The notes beneath the pieces were generated by a model. That model made no database searches. It saw only the letters and a program-made list of their open reading frames with translations, and was not told where the DNA came from. 44,239 nt of DNA from Planctomycetota bacterium (GTDB lineage: Bacteria; Planctomycetota; GCA-002687715), in NCBI GenBank assembly GCA_002687715.1, contig NZBC01000156.1, forward strand, positions 1-44,239. The letters are read 5' to 3'. A program made the translations under genes and the position numbers. Shown here one piece after another: positions 16,117 through 24,702 of the stretch. The first letter of the stretch is position 1. Every line of letters starts with the position of its first letter.

Positions 16117-17211
16117 GTGCCGCCGATGCTGCGAGACAAACTCGTCGAGTTCGACCCCACGACCGGACGGGTGGCGAATCCGCCGATCCAGGTGTTCCTG
16201 GAGTCGACGTCCCGGTGCAACCTCGCCTGTGTCCATTGCTTCACTGATTTCGGGGTCGACCCTTCGCCCGGCCACGACATGCCGATGGAAGTGGTGCGGA
16301 AGCTCGAACCGTTCATTCGTACGGCACGGTTCGTGAACCTGAACGGTGTGGGCGAGCCGCTGCTCGCGGCGAACTTCGACGAGATCGTCGAGTTCTGCGG
16401 GGAGGGTGCCGAGCTCGCGTTCAACACCAACGCGCTCCTGCTCTCCGACGAGAGGTGTGATCGCCTCGTCGAGCTCGGTCTCGGCAGCATCACCATCTCC
16501 GTCGACGGTTGGGAAACCCACCGGGCGGTTCGCGGTGTTCCGTACGAACGGGTGCGCGAACGCTTGATGCGGCTGACCGAGTCCCGGGCGCGCGCGGGCA
16601 AGGAGCGGCCGCACGTCGCGCTGGCCTACACGCTCATGAAGCGCAACGTGCAGGAGTTGCCCCGCGTCCTCGAAGACCTGCTCCCTGCGGGTGCGCTGCA
16701 TTCCGTGGCCGTCCAGCCGCTGGTCGTGTTCTACGAAGGCATGCGCGATCAGAATATCTACCTCGCGCACGACGTCGAACCCGTGATCCGTCGCGCGCAG
16801 GAGATCGCCACGGAGAACGGCGTTGCATTCACCGTCTTCCGCTCGTCGTTCAAGGAAGACGAACGCAATCTCGACGAGGAGCCGAAGGACGACGGTCCGA
16901 AAGCCCACCTCGGTTCCTACTCCGAAACCTACGGCTGCGTCGATCCGTTCTTCCAGCTCCACATCCGCTCGACCGGCGACGTCGTCGCGTGTTGCTACGG
17001 ACTCGAGCCCGGCCTCAACGTCCTGAACACCCCGCTGGATGAGATCTGGAACGGCCCCGAGTACCGCGACCTCCGGCAGCGCCTCCATGCGAAGCGATTC
17101 GAAGGCCGTTGCGAGAACTGCCCTCTGATCTTCGGCTCCAAGGAGAACCAGGAGGATTCCCTTCGACCGGGACATCATCACTCGCAGGAGGCGCGGTTCC
17201 TGGACCTCTAG
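16117..17211 (+). CDS. Radical SAM/SPASM-type iron-sulfur enzyme
   Basis: 364 residues. The radical SAM cluster motif CNLACVHC has Cys34, Cys38 and Cys41, followed by the SAM-binding block LNGVGEPLLAANF. A C-terminal SPASM-like region holds further cysteines (YGCVDPFFQLHI, then DVVACCYG, then RCENCPL), expected to bind one or more auxiliary clusters. Such enzymes modify peptides, proteins or small molecules. No precursor peptide is visible nearby and the substrate is unknown. The start is GTG 16117, with ATG 16126 an alternative. It is the last gene of the M61-DUF72-rSAM run and is convergent with the kinase gene. Confidence 0.85.
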   Translation: MPPMLRDKLVEFDPTTGRVANPPIQVFLESTSRCNLACVHCFTDFGVDPSPGHDMPMEVVRKLEPFIRTARFVNLNGVGEPLLAANFDEIVEFCGEGAELAFNTNALLLSDERCDRLVELGLGSITISVDGWETHRAVRGVPYERVRERLMRLTESRARAGKERPHVALAYTLMKRNVQELPRVLEDLLPAGALHSVAVQPLVVFYEGMRDQNIYLAHDVEPVIRRAQEIATENGVAFTVFRSSFKEDERNLDEEPKDDGPKAHLGSYSETYGCVDPFFQLHIRSTGDVVACCYGLEPGLNVLNTPLDEIWNGPEYRDLRQRLHAKRFEGRCENCPLIFGSKENQEDSLRPGHHHSQEARFLDL

Positions 17212-17216
17212 TCAGG

Positions 17217-17263
17217 GGATCTCGGTGGCTTCTTGTGGGTTCCCGATAGAAAGCCACCGATCC
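17217..17263. terminator. Hairpin between convergent radical SAM and kinase genes
   Basis: Arms CGGTGGCTT (17223-17231) and AAGCCACCG (17251-17259) are perfectly complementary, with one further T-A pair outside, around a 19-base loop. The 64-base gap separates two converging stop codons, so it can serve both strands. No U-tract is present. Confidence 0.55.
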
Positions 17264-17275
17264 GGAGAAGCCAGG

Positions 17276-20047
17276 CTATCGTTCGATGACGTCGATCAGG
17301 CGGATCGGGCGCACGCCCATCCGTGGGGTCTTGTAGTCCGGCGTGTACCACCGTCGCGTGCTGACCCGCGAGGCCTCATGGGTGTTGGCGTAGCAGCCGC
17401 CGCGCGCGGCCTTGAAGCTTCGGCTGCCGAAGATGCGGAGGCCGTCGCCCTTGCGTGCGGGGATCGCGGCGAGCGTTGCGTGCGGGTCAAGGCAGAGTTC
17501 GGAGACATTGCCGAGCGTCTCGTGGAGGCCGAATGGGTTGGGCTCGTAGGTGCCGGCGGGCGCGTGGTCGAAGTAGCCGTCGTCGAGCCAGGTCTGACAT
17601 TGCCACTCATGCGCCCCGGGGAACCTGGCGACGAAGGCGTCCGCGATGTTGATCTTCCGTCGGAGCGACTCCTTCGCCGCGCCGCTCCACCATGGTGTGT
17701 GGGTGCCGCCGCGGACGGCATACTCCCACTGGGCCTCGGTCGGCAGCTCGAGTCGGAGACGGATCAGTGCTTTGCGCGCCTCCATCCAAGACATGTTCTC
17801 GACGGGATTGCGTAGCGTCTTCATGTCGCCGCCCTGGGTGGGGCGCCCGGCGGGAGATCCGCTGGGATTGCTCTTCTCGACCGTGAGCCACTGGCCCTGC
17901 GTCAGCTCGAACTTGGAGATGAAGAAAGGATCGAGCTGGACTTGTTGCGGCGGTCCTTCGCCCCGCTGGGCGAGCGGATCGACGAACGGCGTACCTTCGG
18001 GGTGGTTGGCGTCGGGGGGCTGGGCGCCCACGGTAACGTTGCCACCCGGGAGGAGGACGAGGATGAGCGCGATATCCTCGGTGAGGATGAGCTCGCCAAT
18101 GGTCCCTTGGCGAACGGGGACCGCGCCCGTCTGCAGGACGGCGAACTCCTCGAGATTCGAGGCAGGATCGCGACCGATGGGGACGAGTCCGCGCTGGGGA
18201 GCGAGATCGAGTCCGCCGAACCGTGGGTCATCACCCAACGCGATCCGTACGCGATCCCACTGCTCGCGATGCGCATCGATGGTGCGCCGGTCGACATCCC
18301 GCGCAAAGTCGCGGCGCGCTGCGATGCGGGCATAGAGCGGCTCGAGGTCTGGAATGCGCTCGACGAGTACGGAGAGCAGCCGGTGATACCGCTGGTCCCG
18401 CGGATCTTCGAAGCTCCATGTCGAGCGTCGGGACAGCTCGAGGATGAGTTCGTCGATACGTTCGTCCAGCATATCGATGGCGCGTTCACGATGCCGCTCG
18501 GACGCGAAGCTCTCGGCCGCGTCTCGGTTGCGACGAAGGAATCGCAGGCGTGCACGAGTCGCCGCCTCGGCGCGAAGTTCGGTATCCGTGTCGGTCGCGT
18601 CCGGTGCGAGTGCGTGTGCTTCGAGCCGCTTCTTCCAAGCCTGGTATCGGGGGAGAGACTTGAGCAGCGCACTTGCCTGGGCGAGCCAGACCTCGAAGCC
18701 GTCACTGCCGACGAGGCGTTCAGGGGTCGCGGGCCACAGCTGGTCCTCCCGCTGAATGAGGTCGTCGATGCGCAAGCCCGCAAGGACGAGGGTGCGCTCC
18801 TCCTGTTCGATGCGGGCGAAGTTCATCGCGGTACGCTCGGAGTCGAGCGCACGTCGGGTACGGGCGAGCAGCGTGCTGGCGATGATGAGACCGGTGACCA
18901 GGCTGACGAACAGGCAGATCACCGTCGCGGCGATCGCGGGCTTGCGGCGCGTCCATCGGCGGAACCTGAGGATCGGTCCCGCGGGTCGCGCGCGGATCGG
19001 CTTCCATTCGCGGACGCGCTTCAGCTCGTCCGCCAACTCGAGCGCACTCGCGTAACGGCGAGAGCGGTCCTTCTCGAGCGCCATCTGCACGACGATCGCG
19101 AGGTCCTTGGGGATGTCGGAGTTGAGGCGGCGCGGGTCGATCGGTTCCTGTTCGAGGATGGCCGCGCGAATACTCTCGTGCGTCGTACCCGGGAACGGGC
19201 GTTCGAGAGTGAGGCACTCGTAGAGGACGACGCCAAGCGACCACACGTCGGTGCGGACGTCGAGGCGTTCCTTCGCGCGCACCTGCTCCGTCGATATGTA
19301 GGGGAGCGTTCCGAGGAACTGACCGGGCTCGGTCAGTGTGATCATCAGGCCGTCCTGAACCTGGGCGAGCCCGAAGTCCAGGATCACGGGTTCGCCGTCC
19401 TCCCTGACCATGATGTTGCCAGGCTTGATGTCGCGATGGACGATGCCTGCTTCGTGCGCTGCATGGAGCGCGCGCGCGGCGCCCTCCATGAGGACGATCA
19501 TCTCCGACACGTTACTCGAGGTCTCGGTGCGTCGGCCACGCGCGAGCCGAATCGAGAGCGGTTCACCGTCGATGTACGGCATGACGATGAATGGGGTGTC
19601 GCCGTCGCGGTCCATCTCGAACACCGGGCAGATGCCGGGATGATCGAGCCGTGACGCGACCTCGGCCTCGCGTCTGAAGCGATCGAGGAGCGTCTCGTCT
19701 TCGTGCGCGCGCCAGCCGACCAGGACCTTGACCGCCACGCGCCGTGACAGACGGGTGTCCTCGCAGAGCCACACCTCACCCTGTCCGCCGCGACCGAGCT
19801 GCTCGATGACCTTGTAGGGTCCGATCGCTTCGGGTCGCGCGCGCGGAAAGAAGTGTGTGGCTTCAGACCGAGTCTTCCCCAGGACCCGGGTCTCGAGCAT
19901 CCGCATGCTCCCGGCGATCTCCTCACGGATCGTCGGGAACAGAACCTGGTACTCCTCGATGGAGCGGTCATCGCCAGCTTCCTGGTCCTCGAACCAGAGC
20001 TTGAGAAACGCTTGCAGGTTGGATGACGACGAGGTGTCGGACGCCAT
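17276..20047 (-). CDS. Ser/Thr protein kinase fused to a formylglycine-generating-enzyme-like domain
   Basis: 923 residues. A short N-terminal helical region leads to a Hanks-type kinase (about 77-345): glycine loop LGRGGQGEV, Lys107 in VAVKVL, Asp206 in HRDIKPGN, Asp224 in LDFGLA. A membrane segment at about 371-394 and a long charged, helical linker follow. The last 230 residues form an FGE/SUMF1 domain (GGNVTVGAQ, LPTEAQWEYAVRGG, GNVSELCLDP, RGGCYAN). Both redox cysteines of true FGE are absent (YANTHEAS stands where FGE has YMCHRSYC), so it is more likely a sensor or effector module. The ATG at 20045-20047 is chosen; 71 further upstream residues lie antisense to other sequence. This fusion is typical of Planctomycetota. 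Confidence 0.9.
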   Translation of the reverse strand: MASDTSSSSNLQAFLKLWFEDQEAGDDRSIEEYQVLFPTIREEIAGSMRMLETRVLGKTRSEATHFFPRARPEAIGPYKVIEQLGRGGQGEVWLCEDTRLSRRVAVKVLVGWRAHEDETLLDRFRREAEVASRLDHPGICPVFEMDRDGDTPFIVMPYIDGEPLSIRLARGRRTETSSNVSEMIVLMEGAARALHAAHEAGIVHRDIKPGNIMVREDGEPVILDFGLAQVQDGLMITLTEPGQFLGTLPYISTEQVRAKERLDVRTDVWSLGVVLYECLTLERPFPGTTHESIRAAILEQEPIDPRRLNSDIPKDLAIVVQMALEKDRSRRYASALELADELKRVREWKPIRARPAGPILRFRRWTRRKPAIAATVICLFVSLVTGLIIASTLLARTRRALDSERTAMNFARIEQEERTLVLAGLRIDDLIQREDQLWPATPERLVGSDGFEVWLAQASALLKSLPRYQAWKKRLEAHALAPDATDTDTELRAEAATRARLRFLRRNRDAAESFASERHRERAIDMLDERIDELILELSRRSTWSFEDPRDQRYHRLLSVLVERIPDLEPLYARIAARRDFARDVDRRTIDAHREQWDRVRIALGDDPRFGGLDLAPQRGLVPIGRDPASNLEEFAVLQTGAVPVRQGTIGELILTEDIALILVLLPGGNVTVGAQPPDANHPEGTPFVDPLAQRGEGPPQQVQLDPFFISKFELTQGQWLTVEKSNPSGSPAGRPTQGGDMKTLRNPVENMSWMEARKALIRLRLELPTEAQWEYAVRGGTHTPWWSGAAKESLRRKINIADAFVARFPGAHEWQCQTWLDDGYFDHAPAGTYEPNPFGLHETLGNVSELCLDPHATLAAIPARKGDGLRIFGSRSFKAARGGCYANTHEASRVSTRRWYTPDYKTPRMGVRPIRLIDVIER

Positions 20048-20052
20048 GGGTG

Positions 20053-20520
20053 TTACCAGCGATGATACGCCGGGTGGCCGGGTTTGACCGCGACGAAGGT
20101 GCCGGTGAACGACGCGCACACCTTGCCGCTGGCCTCGAGGTGCCCCTCGATGACGACTTTGTCTTCTCCATTTTCGACCACCGTGGCGCTCAGCTGGATC
20201 GACACGTCCGTGGGGGTCGGCCGGCGTAGCTTCACGGTGTAGCTGGCCGTTACGGTGCACGGCGGGTGCGCCGCCTCGTCACGGCGCATGAGATGCAGCG
20301 CCGCGGCCCAATTGCAGTGGCAATCGAGCAGCGCGCCGACGATCCCGCCGTTGAGCATGCCCGGGTAGGCCTCGTGATGCGGCTCGGGGCGCCAGATGCA
20401 CCGCAACACCTCTCCGTCGAGGTAGCTTTTTATTTGCAAGCCGTCGGGGTTCGCGGGCCCGCACCCGAAGCAGCGAAGTTGCGGGGCGAACTGGTCCTGG
20501 ACGCTCGGCTGATCGGTCAC
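20053..20520 (-). CDS. PaaI-type hotdog thioesterase
   Basis: 155 residues. The family N-terminus CFGCGPANPDGL and the core block YPGMLNGGIVGALLDCHCNWAA (in two parts around Gly-Gly) mark a PaaI/YbgC-like hotdog fold; these proteins hydrolyse acyl-CoA thioesters. The start is GTG at 20518-20520, overlapping the TGA of the upstream remnant as GTGA. A longer frame to 20715 adds a signal-peptide-like segment that belongs to a different, broken gene. It ends five bases before the kinase start, so the two are probably one transcript. The substrate is unknown. Confidence 0.78.
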   Translation of the reverse strand: MTDQPSVQDQFAPQLRCFGCGPANPDGLQIKSYLDGEVLRCIWRPEPHHEAYPGMLNGGIVGALLDCHCNWAAALHLMRRDEAAHPPCTVTASYTVKLRRPTPTDVSIQLSATVVENGEDKVVIEGHLEASGKVCASFTGTFVAVKPGHPAYHRW

Positions 20521-20715
20521 TCGAGCTCCGTGATCCAGCGCTGGATCAGCTTGAGGCCGGCGGAATCCACCGTGCTCGGTCGGGTCGGAGGCATGCGCTT
20601 CTCTGCAGGGTCCGCCCCCGGATCCGGTGGTAGAGAGTGGATAGGCCCGGGCGAGGTCCACACCCACTTGCGCCGCCAACGACGACGTCAGGATCAGGAA
20701 CGTGATCGCGCGCAT
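20517..20715 (-). pseudogene. Remnant of a secreted cytochrome-type planctomycete protein
   Basis: From ATG 20713-20715 a signal peptide is read (MRAITFLILTSSLAAQ). In a second frame the end reads DPAEKRMPPTRPS then TVDSAGLKLIQRWITELE and a stop at 20517-20519. The MPP...DxxGLxLIxxWI ending is the usual tail of c-type-cytochrome-containing secreted proteins in this kind of organism. The two frames meet around a run of five C (20615-20619). No heme CxxCH is present, so most of the parent gene is gone, or a very small exported protein was frame-shifted. The stop overlaps the thioesterase GTG. Confidence 0.5.
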
Positions 20716-21139
20716 CCGGGCATTCTAAGAGCCCGGACCGCGCGTGCCGAATCCGGCGGCTATCGGCGCCCGCCGCGACGCCCCGGCAACATCCGGAGCG
20801 CCCGCGCCCACGGGTGCGGACGTTTCTCGGTCACCTCCGGCCCCGACATGGGCTCCGCGGGTGTGGATCCAACCTGATCCCTGGAATCCGGCGCGACGGG
20901 GGTGGGCGGTGCATCTACCTGGCGTTCCCGGCCGTGGTCACCGGCCTCCCGCCAAAGGTGGAGATGTCTATCCAGCATGGGCGCTCCTGCAACGAGGATC
21001 CAAAAGCGATGCTGCGGGGGACGGGCGGACCGCGCGAAACGACGGTCGCCCGCCTGCTGTCTCCCAGCATATGCGCGGAGGCCACCGCGTTGGGAACCAA
21101 TCCCGCAATCCGTAACGTGCGCGTCCGCCGGAGGACCGG
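20716..21139. other. Divergent intergenic region upstream of arsS
   Basis: 424 bases between the remnant/thioesterase/kinase transcript and arsS. Frames are open on both strands, but none has recognisable protein character. The largest minus-strand frame, 20760-20978, gives a basic, Arg/Pro-rich 72-residue product of low credibility. The only clear signal is GGAGG at 21130-21134, the arsS ribosome site. Promoters for both directions should lie here. Confidence 0.4.
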
Positions 21140-22123
21140 ATGATCATGCGGACCGCCGAGAAGAGCACCCCCGAATTCGACGCCCACCTGCAGTCCCGCG
21201 GGCTGGCCATGCTGGTGCGCCGCCGCGCGACCGCGTTGCAGGTCAACGTCGGGAAGCTGTGTAATCAGGCGTGTCATCACTGTCATGTGGCCGCAGGGCC
21301 GAAGCGGACCGAGATCATGGAGGAGGCGACGGCGGAGCGCTTGCTGGAGGTACTCGAGCGGTCACCGGACGTGGGGTTGGTGGACATCACCGGCGGAGCG
21401 CCGGAACTGAATCCGTGGTTTCGGCGGATCACCTCCCGCAGCCGGGAACTCGGGCGGGCGGTGTCGCTCCGCTCCAACCTGACCGTGCTGGTGATGGCGA
21501 GGCATGAAGACGAGATCGGGTTCCTCGCGGAGAATCGGGTGAAGGTGATCGCCTCGTTGCCTTGCTACACCGCCGAGAACGTGGATCAGCAGCGCGGCTC
21601 GGGAGTGTTCGCGGACAGCATCGAAGCGCTCCGACGCCTCAACGCAGTGGGTTACGGGATCGAGGGATCCGGGCTCGACCTGGACCTCGTGTACAACCCC
21701 CTCGGGGCGTTCCTGCCGCCCGCGCAGGACGGTCTGGAGGCCGCGTATCACGAGAGGTTGTTCGACGACTTCGGCGTCTCGTTCAACCGGCTCTATGCGA
21801 TCACGAACATGCCGATCAAGCGCTTCTCCGAAATGCTCGCGCGAGAGGGCAAGAAGGAGGCCTACATGAGCCTCCTCGTCGATCACTTCAACGATGCGGC
21901 CGCGTCGGAAGTGATGTGCCGCGACCTCGTCAGCATGAGCTGGGACGGGCGCCTGTTCGACTGCGACTTCAACCAGATGCTGAAGATGCCGCTCGAACGC
22001 TCGGCCTCGATCTTCGACGTCGATAGCCTGGACGAACTCACGGGCGGCGCGATCCGCACTGCGTCCCACTGCTTCGGATGCACGGCGGGATCGGGGTCGT
22101 CGTGCGGGGGAGCGCTGACCTAG
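21140..22123 (+). CDS. arsS: Arsenosugar biosynthesis radical SAM protein (ArsS-like)
   Basis: 327 residues. The radical SAM motif CNQACHHCHV (Cys41, Cys45, Cys48) follows ALQVNVGKL, and DITGGAPELNPWFR is a family block. The C-terminal half (YNPLGAFLPP, FNRLYAITNMPIKRF, SWDGRLFDCDFNQML) matches the DUF3641 part, ending in a Cys-rich tail (HCFGCTAGSGSSCGG). Known ArsS proteins add an adenosyl group to dimethylarsenite during arsenosugar synthesis. No arsM, arsR or arsenic pump lies beside it. The start has GGAGG five bases upstream; a second ATG sits at 21146. Confidence 0.9.
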   Translation: MIMRTAEKSTPEFDAHLQSRGLAMLVRRRATALQVNVGKLCNQACHHCHVAAGPKRTEIMEEATAERLLEVLERSPDVGLVDITGGAPELNPWFRRITSRSRELGRAVSLRSNLTVLVMARHEDEIGFLAENRVKVIASLPCYTAENVDQQRGSGVFADSIEALRRLNAVGYGIEGSGLDLDLVYNPLGAFLPPAQDGLEAAYHERLFDDFGVSFNRLYAITNMPIKRFSEMLAREGKKEAYMSLLVDHFNDAAASEVMCRDLVSMSWDGRLFDCDFNQMLKMPLERSASIFDVDSLDELTGGAIRTASHCFGCTAGSGSSCGGALT

Positions 22124-22146
22124 AGGCGTCCGGGGCAGAGGGACAG

Positions 22147-22204
22147 GGAGGACCCAGGAACCCAGGGTTCAGAGCGGAGCTCTTCTCTGCTCCTGGGTCC
22201 TCCT
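22147..22204. repeat. Inverted-repeat element between convergent arsS and lon-like genes (family 2)
   Basis: 13-base perfect arms, GGAGGACCCAGGA (22147-22159) and TCCTGGGTCCTCC (22191-22203), flank an inner hairpin AGAGC-GGA-GCTCT (22171-22183). The minus strand of 22184-22204 matches 38156-38176 at 20 of 21 positions, so this is a dispersed element. Its place between two stop codons suggests a bidirectional terminator or REP-like role. Confidence 0.65.
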
Positions 22205-22248
22205 CTCATCTCCACTCTCCTCCCACGCGTACGCGAACAGGCGCGGCG

Positions 22249-24639
22249 TCAAGAGTAGTTCTTGACGATGTCCGCGTAGGTCTTGAGCTTCGCGTCGCAC
22301 GCGGCGAGGACCTCGTCGGCGGGGCGTCCGGTCATCAGTTCGAGCGCGCCGGGGACGTCGGTGGCGGGCCAGATGTGGAACGTGCCGGCTTCTATGGCGT
22401 CGCAGGTCTTGGAGTCGAGTTGGAGGTCGGCGACGTTCGCGGCGGGGAGCAGGACGCCCTGGGTGTCCTTCGCCCCGAGGATGCGGCTGGCGCGGAAGAA
22501 GCCCTGGGTCTTCTCGGTGACGCCCCCAACGGGTTGGACCTGGCCGCGCTGGTTGAGGGAGCCGGTGACGGCGACGTCTTGCCGCAGCGGGATCTCGGAC
22601 AGGCTCGATAGCAGCGCGAGGAGTTCGGCCAGTGAGGCGGAGTCGCCATCGACGGTCGCGTAGGACTGCTCGAATGCGATGTTGGCCTGCAAGGACAGGG
22701 GCTTGTCCTGGGCGAAAGCCTTCGCGAGGTAACCCGACAACAGAAGCACACCCTTGTCGTGGATGCTGCCGGAGAGTTCGGCCTCGCGTTCGATGTTGAC
22801 GACGCCGCGCCGACCTGTCGCGGACGTCGCGCTGATGCGGGCAGGGATTCCGAACTGCGTGTCGTCGAGGTCGTAGTACCCGAGGCCGTTCACCTGGCCG
22901 ATCTGGTAGCCCGAGACGTCGAGGAGCACCTTGCCGTCGCGGAACATGTCGAGCATGCGACGTTCGACGAAGTCGTGGCGGCCAGCGCGGAGGTCGATCG
23001 CGGCGCGCTGGTCTTCGCCCTCGACTCGCTCCGCACCGCGCTTGGACGCGAGGTGCGCAGCCTCGCGCATGAGGTCGGCGAGCTCGGAGAACCTCGTCGT
23101 GAAGTACTCCTGGTGACCGGCGAGCCGCACGGATTCCTCCAGCAGGGTCTCCAGCGCGCCACGGTCGAACGCCGGCAGCTTCTCCTGGTCGATGATCCGT
23201 CGGAGGGCCGCGAGAAAACCGCGCACATTGGACTCGGTCCGCGGCATGTCCTCGTCGAACTCGGCCTTGATCTTGAAGATCATCGGGAAATCCGGGTCCA
23301 TCGCGTGGAGGACGTCGTAGGTGTGGCGCTCGCCCACGAGCACGACTTTCACCTTGACCGGGATCGGGGCCGGCTTGAGCGCGGACTGTGGATTCTGGCC
23401 CTCCTGCTGCGGCGCGAGCTCGAGTTCGTTCTTGCGGAGCACCCGTTTCAGGTTCTCGTACACCCGTGGCTCGGCGAGAATGTCACGTGCGGAGATGACG
23501 AGGAAACCACCGTCGGCGCGAAGCAGGCTCCCCGGACGCAGGTCGAAGAAGGTCGGGAGGGGCGGGTCGCCGGCGGACTCGACCGTCCCGAACAGGTTGC
23601 GCCAGCTCGGCCATGCCTCCTCGACGATCGGGCACAAGCCGGAATCACCGGACGAGGACGCGGAATCCCACATCAGGTTCGACCGGACGAACCACAGGAA
23701 CGCCTCCATGCTCGGGCCCTGGGGCGCAGCGCCCTGCTCGGCGGAGTGCTCGCGGAACATGTCCAGGTTGTCGAGCAGCTCCTCCTTCATGCCTTTGTGC
23801 CAGCGCGTGACGTTCTGGTCATGCTTGGCGAACCCGTCCAGCTCGAGGAAGAGGGGCGCGATGCCCTCGGAGACGTGGCGCTGCTCCGAATCGTGGACGA
23901 GCTTCATGTACTTCACGCTCAACGCGCGGTGCTTCGTGACGAGTTGGTCGAGCTCGTTCTTGAACGCGGTCCGGGCGTCCCTGAGCGCCTGGAGTCCCTC
24001 GGTATCGAAGCCGGCGTCGCCTGGGTCGGCCTCGATCTGCTCCAGGGGCGTCGGTTCGCCCTGGACGATGGGATAGACGTCGGCGATCCGGATCGCGCCG
24101 CCGGCGGTCTCGGTCTTCATGACCATGAAACCAGCCGCTTCAACGCGTTTCTCGAATTCGTCGAACATCGTCGTGGTCAGACGCTCGTACTTGTCGAGGA
24201 GCCGTTTGCGGCTCTTCGCGATCACCTCGCTGCCGAGCAGGGCGGGCACGTCGTCACCGAGGGCGGTCCGTAGTTGGTCGACCGCGTGCTGGAACTCGCG
24301 GCCCATTCCGCGTGGGAGCGTGATGAGGATGGGGCGCTCCGGGGTCGTGAAATCGTGCACGAACGTGTGCGCGACGGAGTGCGTGCACCGCAGCCCGGCG
24401 TCGCGGATCGCCTGCCGGACCCCGACGAATCGGCCGGTTCCCTTCGTGCCGGCGAGGAACACGTTGTAGCCCGCGAAGTCCATCGACAGCCCGGTTCCGA
24501 TCGCCGTCAGGGCCCCCTGCTGGCCGACCAGGGACGTCGCCGGTTCGAGATCGTCGGAGCTCGCGATGCCCCACTCCGCGAAGTCGGCGCGGAATCGAAC
24601 GGCGGAGGCAGGCAGGGGTAGGGGTGCGTGTTCAGTCAT
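22249..24639 (-). CDS. Lon-family ATP-dependent protease (AAA_32/LonB-like)
   Basis: 796 residues from the ATG at 24637-24639, which has GGAG upstream; a longer frame runs antisense through dapF and is spurious. The N-terminal ATPase part shows FAGYNVFLAGTKGTGR (a degenerate P-loop as usual for this subfamily) and GSLLRADGGFLVISARDIL. The C-terminal Lon protease domain has the catalytic Ser667 in VDGDSASLAELL and Lys710 in GGVTEKTQGFF, 43 residues apart as in classic Lon. These proteins are soluble relatives of Lon with unclear physiological substrates. It is divergent from dapF with a 63-base gap. Confidence 0.9.
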   Translation of the reverse strand: MTEHAPLPLPASAVRFRADFAEWGIASSDDLEPATSLVGQQGALTAIGTGLSMDFAGYNVFLAGTKGTGRFVGVRQAIRDAGLRCTHSVAHTFVHDFTTPERPILITLPRGMGREFQHAVDQLRTALGDDVPALLGSEVIAKSRKRLLDKYERLTTTMFDEFEKRVEAAGFMVMKTETAGGAIRIADVYPIVQGEPTPLEQIEADPGDAGFDTEGLQALRDARTAFKNELDQLVTKHRALSVKYMKLVHDSEQRHVSEGIAPLFLELDGFAKHDQNVTRWHKGMKEELLDNLDMFREHSAEQGAAPQGPSMEAFLWFVRSNLMWDSASSSGDSGLCPIVEEAWPSWRNLFGTVESAGDPPLPTFFDLRPGSLLRADGGFLVISARDILAEPRVYENLKRVLRKNELELAPQQEGQNPQSALKPAPIPVKVKVVLVGERHTYDVLHAMDPDFPMIFKIKAEFDEDMPRTESNVRGFLAALRRIIDQEKLPAFDRGALETLLEESVRLAGHQEYFTTRFSELADLMREAAHLASKRGAERVEGEDQRAAIDLRAGRHDFVERRMLDMFRDGKVLLDVSGYQIGQVNGLGYYDLDDTQFGIPARISATSATGRRGVVNIEREAELSGSIHDKGVLLLSGYLAKAFAQDKPLSLQANIAFEQSYATVDGDSASLAELLALLSSLSEIPLRQDVAVTGSLNQRGQVQPVGGVTEKTQGFFRASRILGAKDTQGVLLPAANVADLQLDSKTCDAIEAGTFHIWPATDVPGALELMTGRPADEVLAACDAKLKTYADIVKNYS

Positions 24640-24702
24640 GAAGAGCTCCGGGGCCGCGCATCCTACCTCGGCTCGAAGCGCTGCGAGCGATAGGATTCCC
24701 CT

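Noticed and set aside
15691..17181. 496-codon minus-strand frame
   Set aside because: Covers the DUF72 and radical SAM genes in antisense; no domain or signal is recognisable.
17942..19654. 570-codon plus-strand frame
   Set aside because: Antisense to the kinase-FGE gene, with all kinase motifs on the other strand.
17276..20047. Reading the FGE-like domain as a sulfatase-activating enzyme
   Set aside because: The two cysteines needed for formylglycine formation are replaced and no sulfatase gene is nearby.
20744..21143. Overlapping ORFs upstream of arsS in both directions
   Set aside because: No family signature, no consistent ribosome sites, and mutually overlapping frames; treated as non-coding.
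22759..24273. 504-codon plus-strand frame
   Set aside because: Antisense to the Lon-family protease gene.
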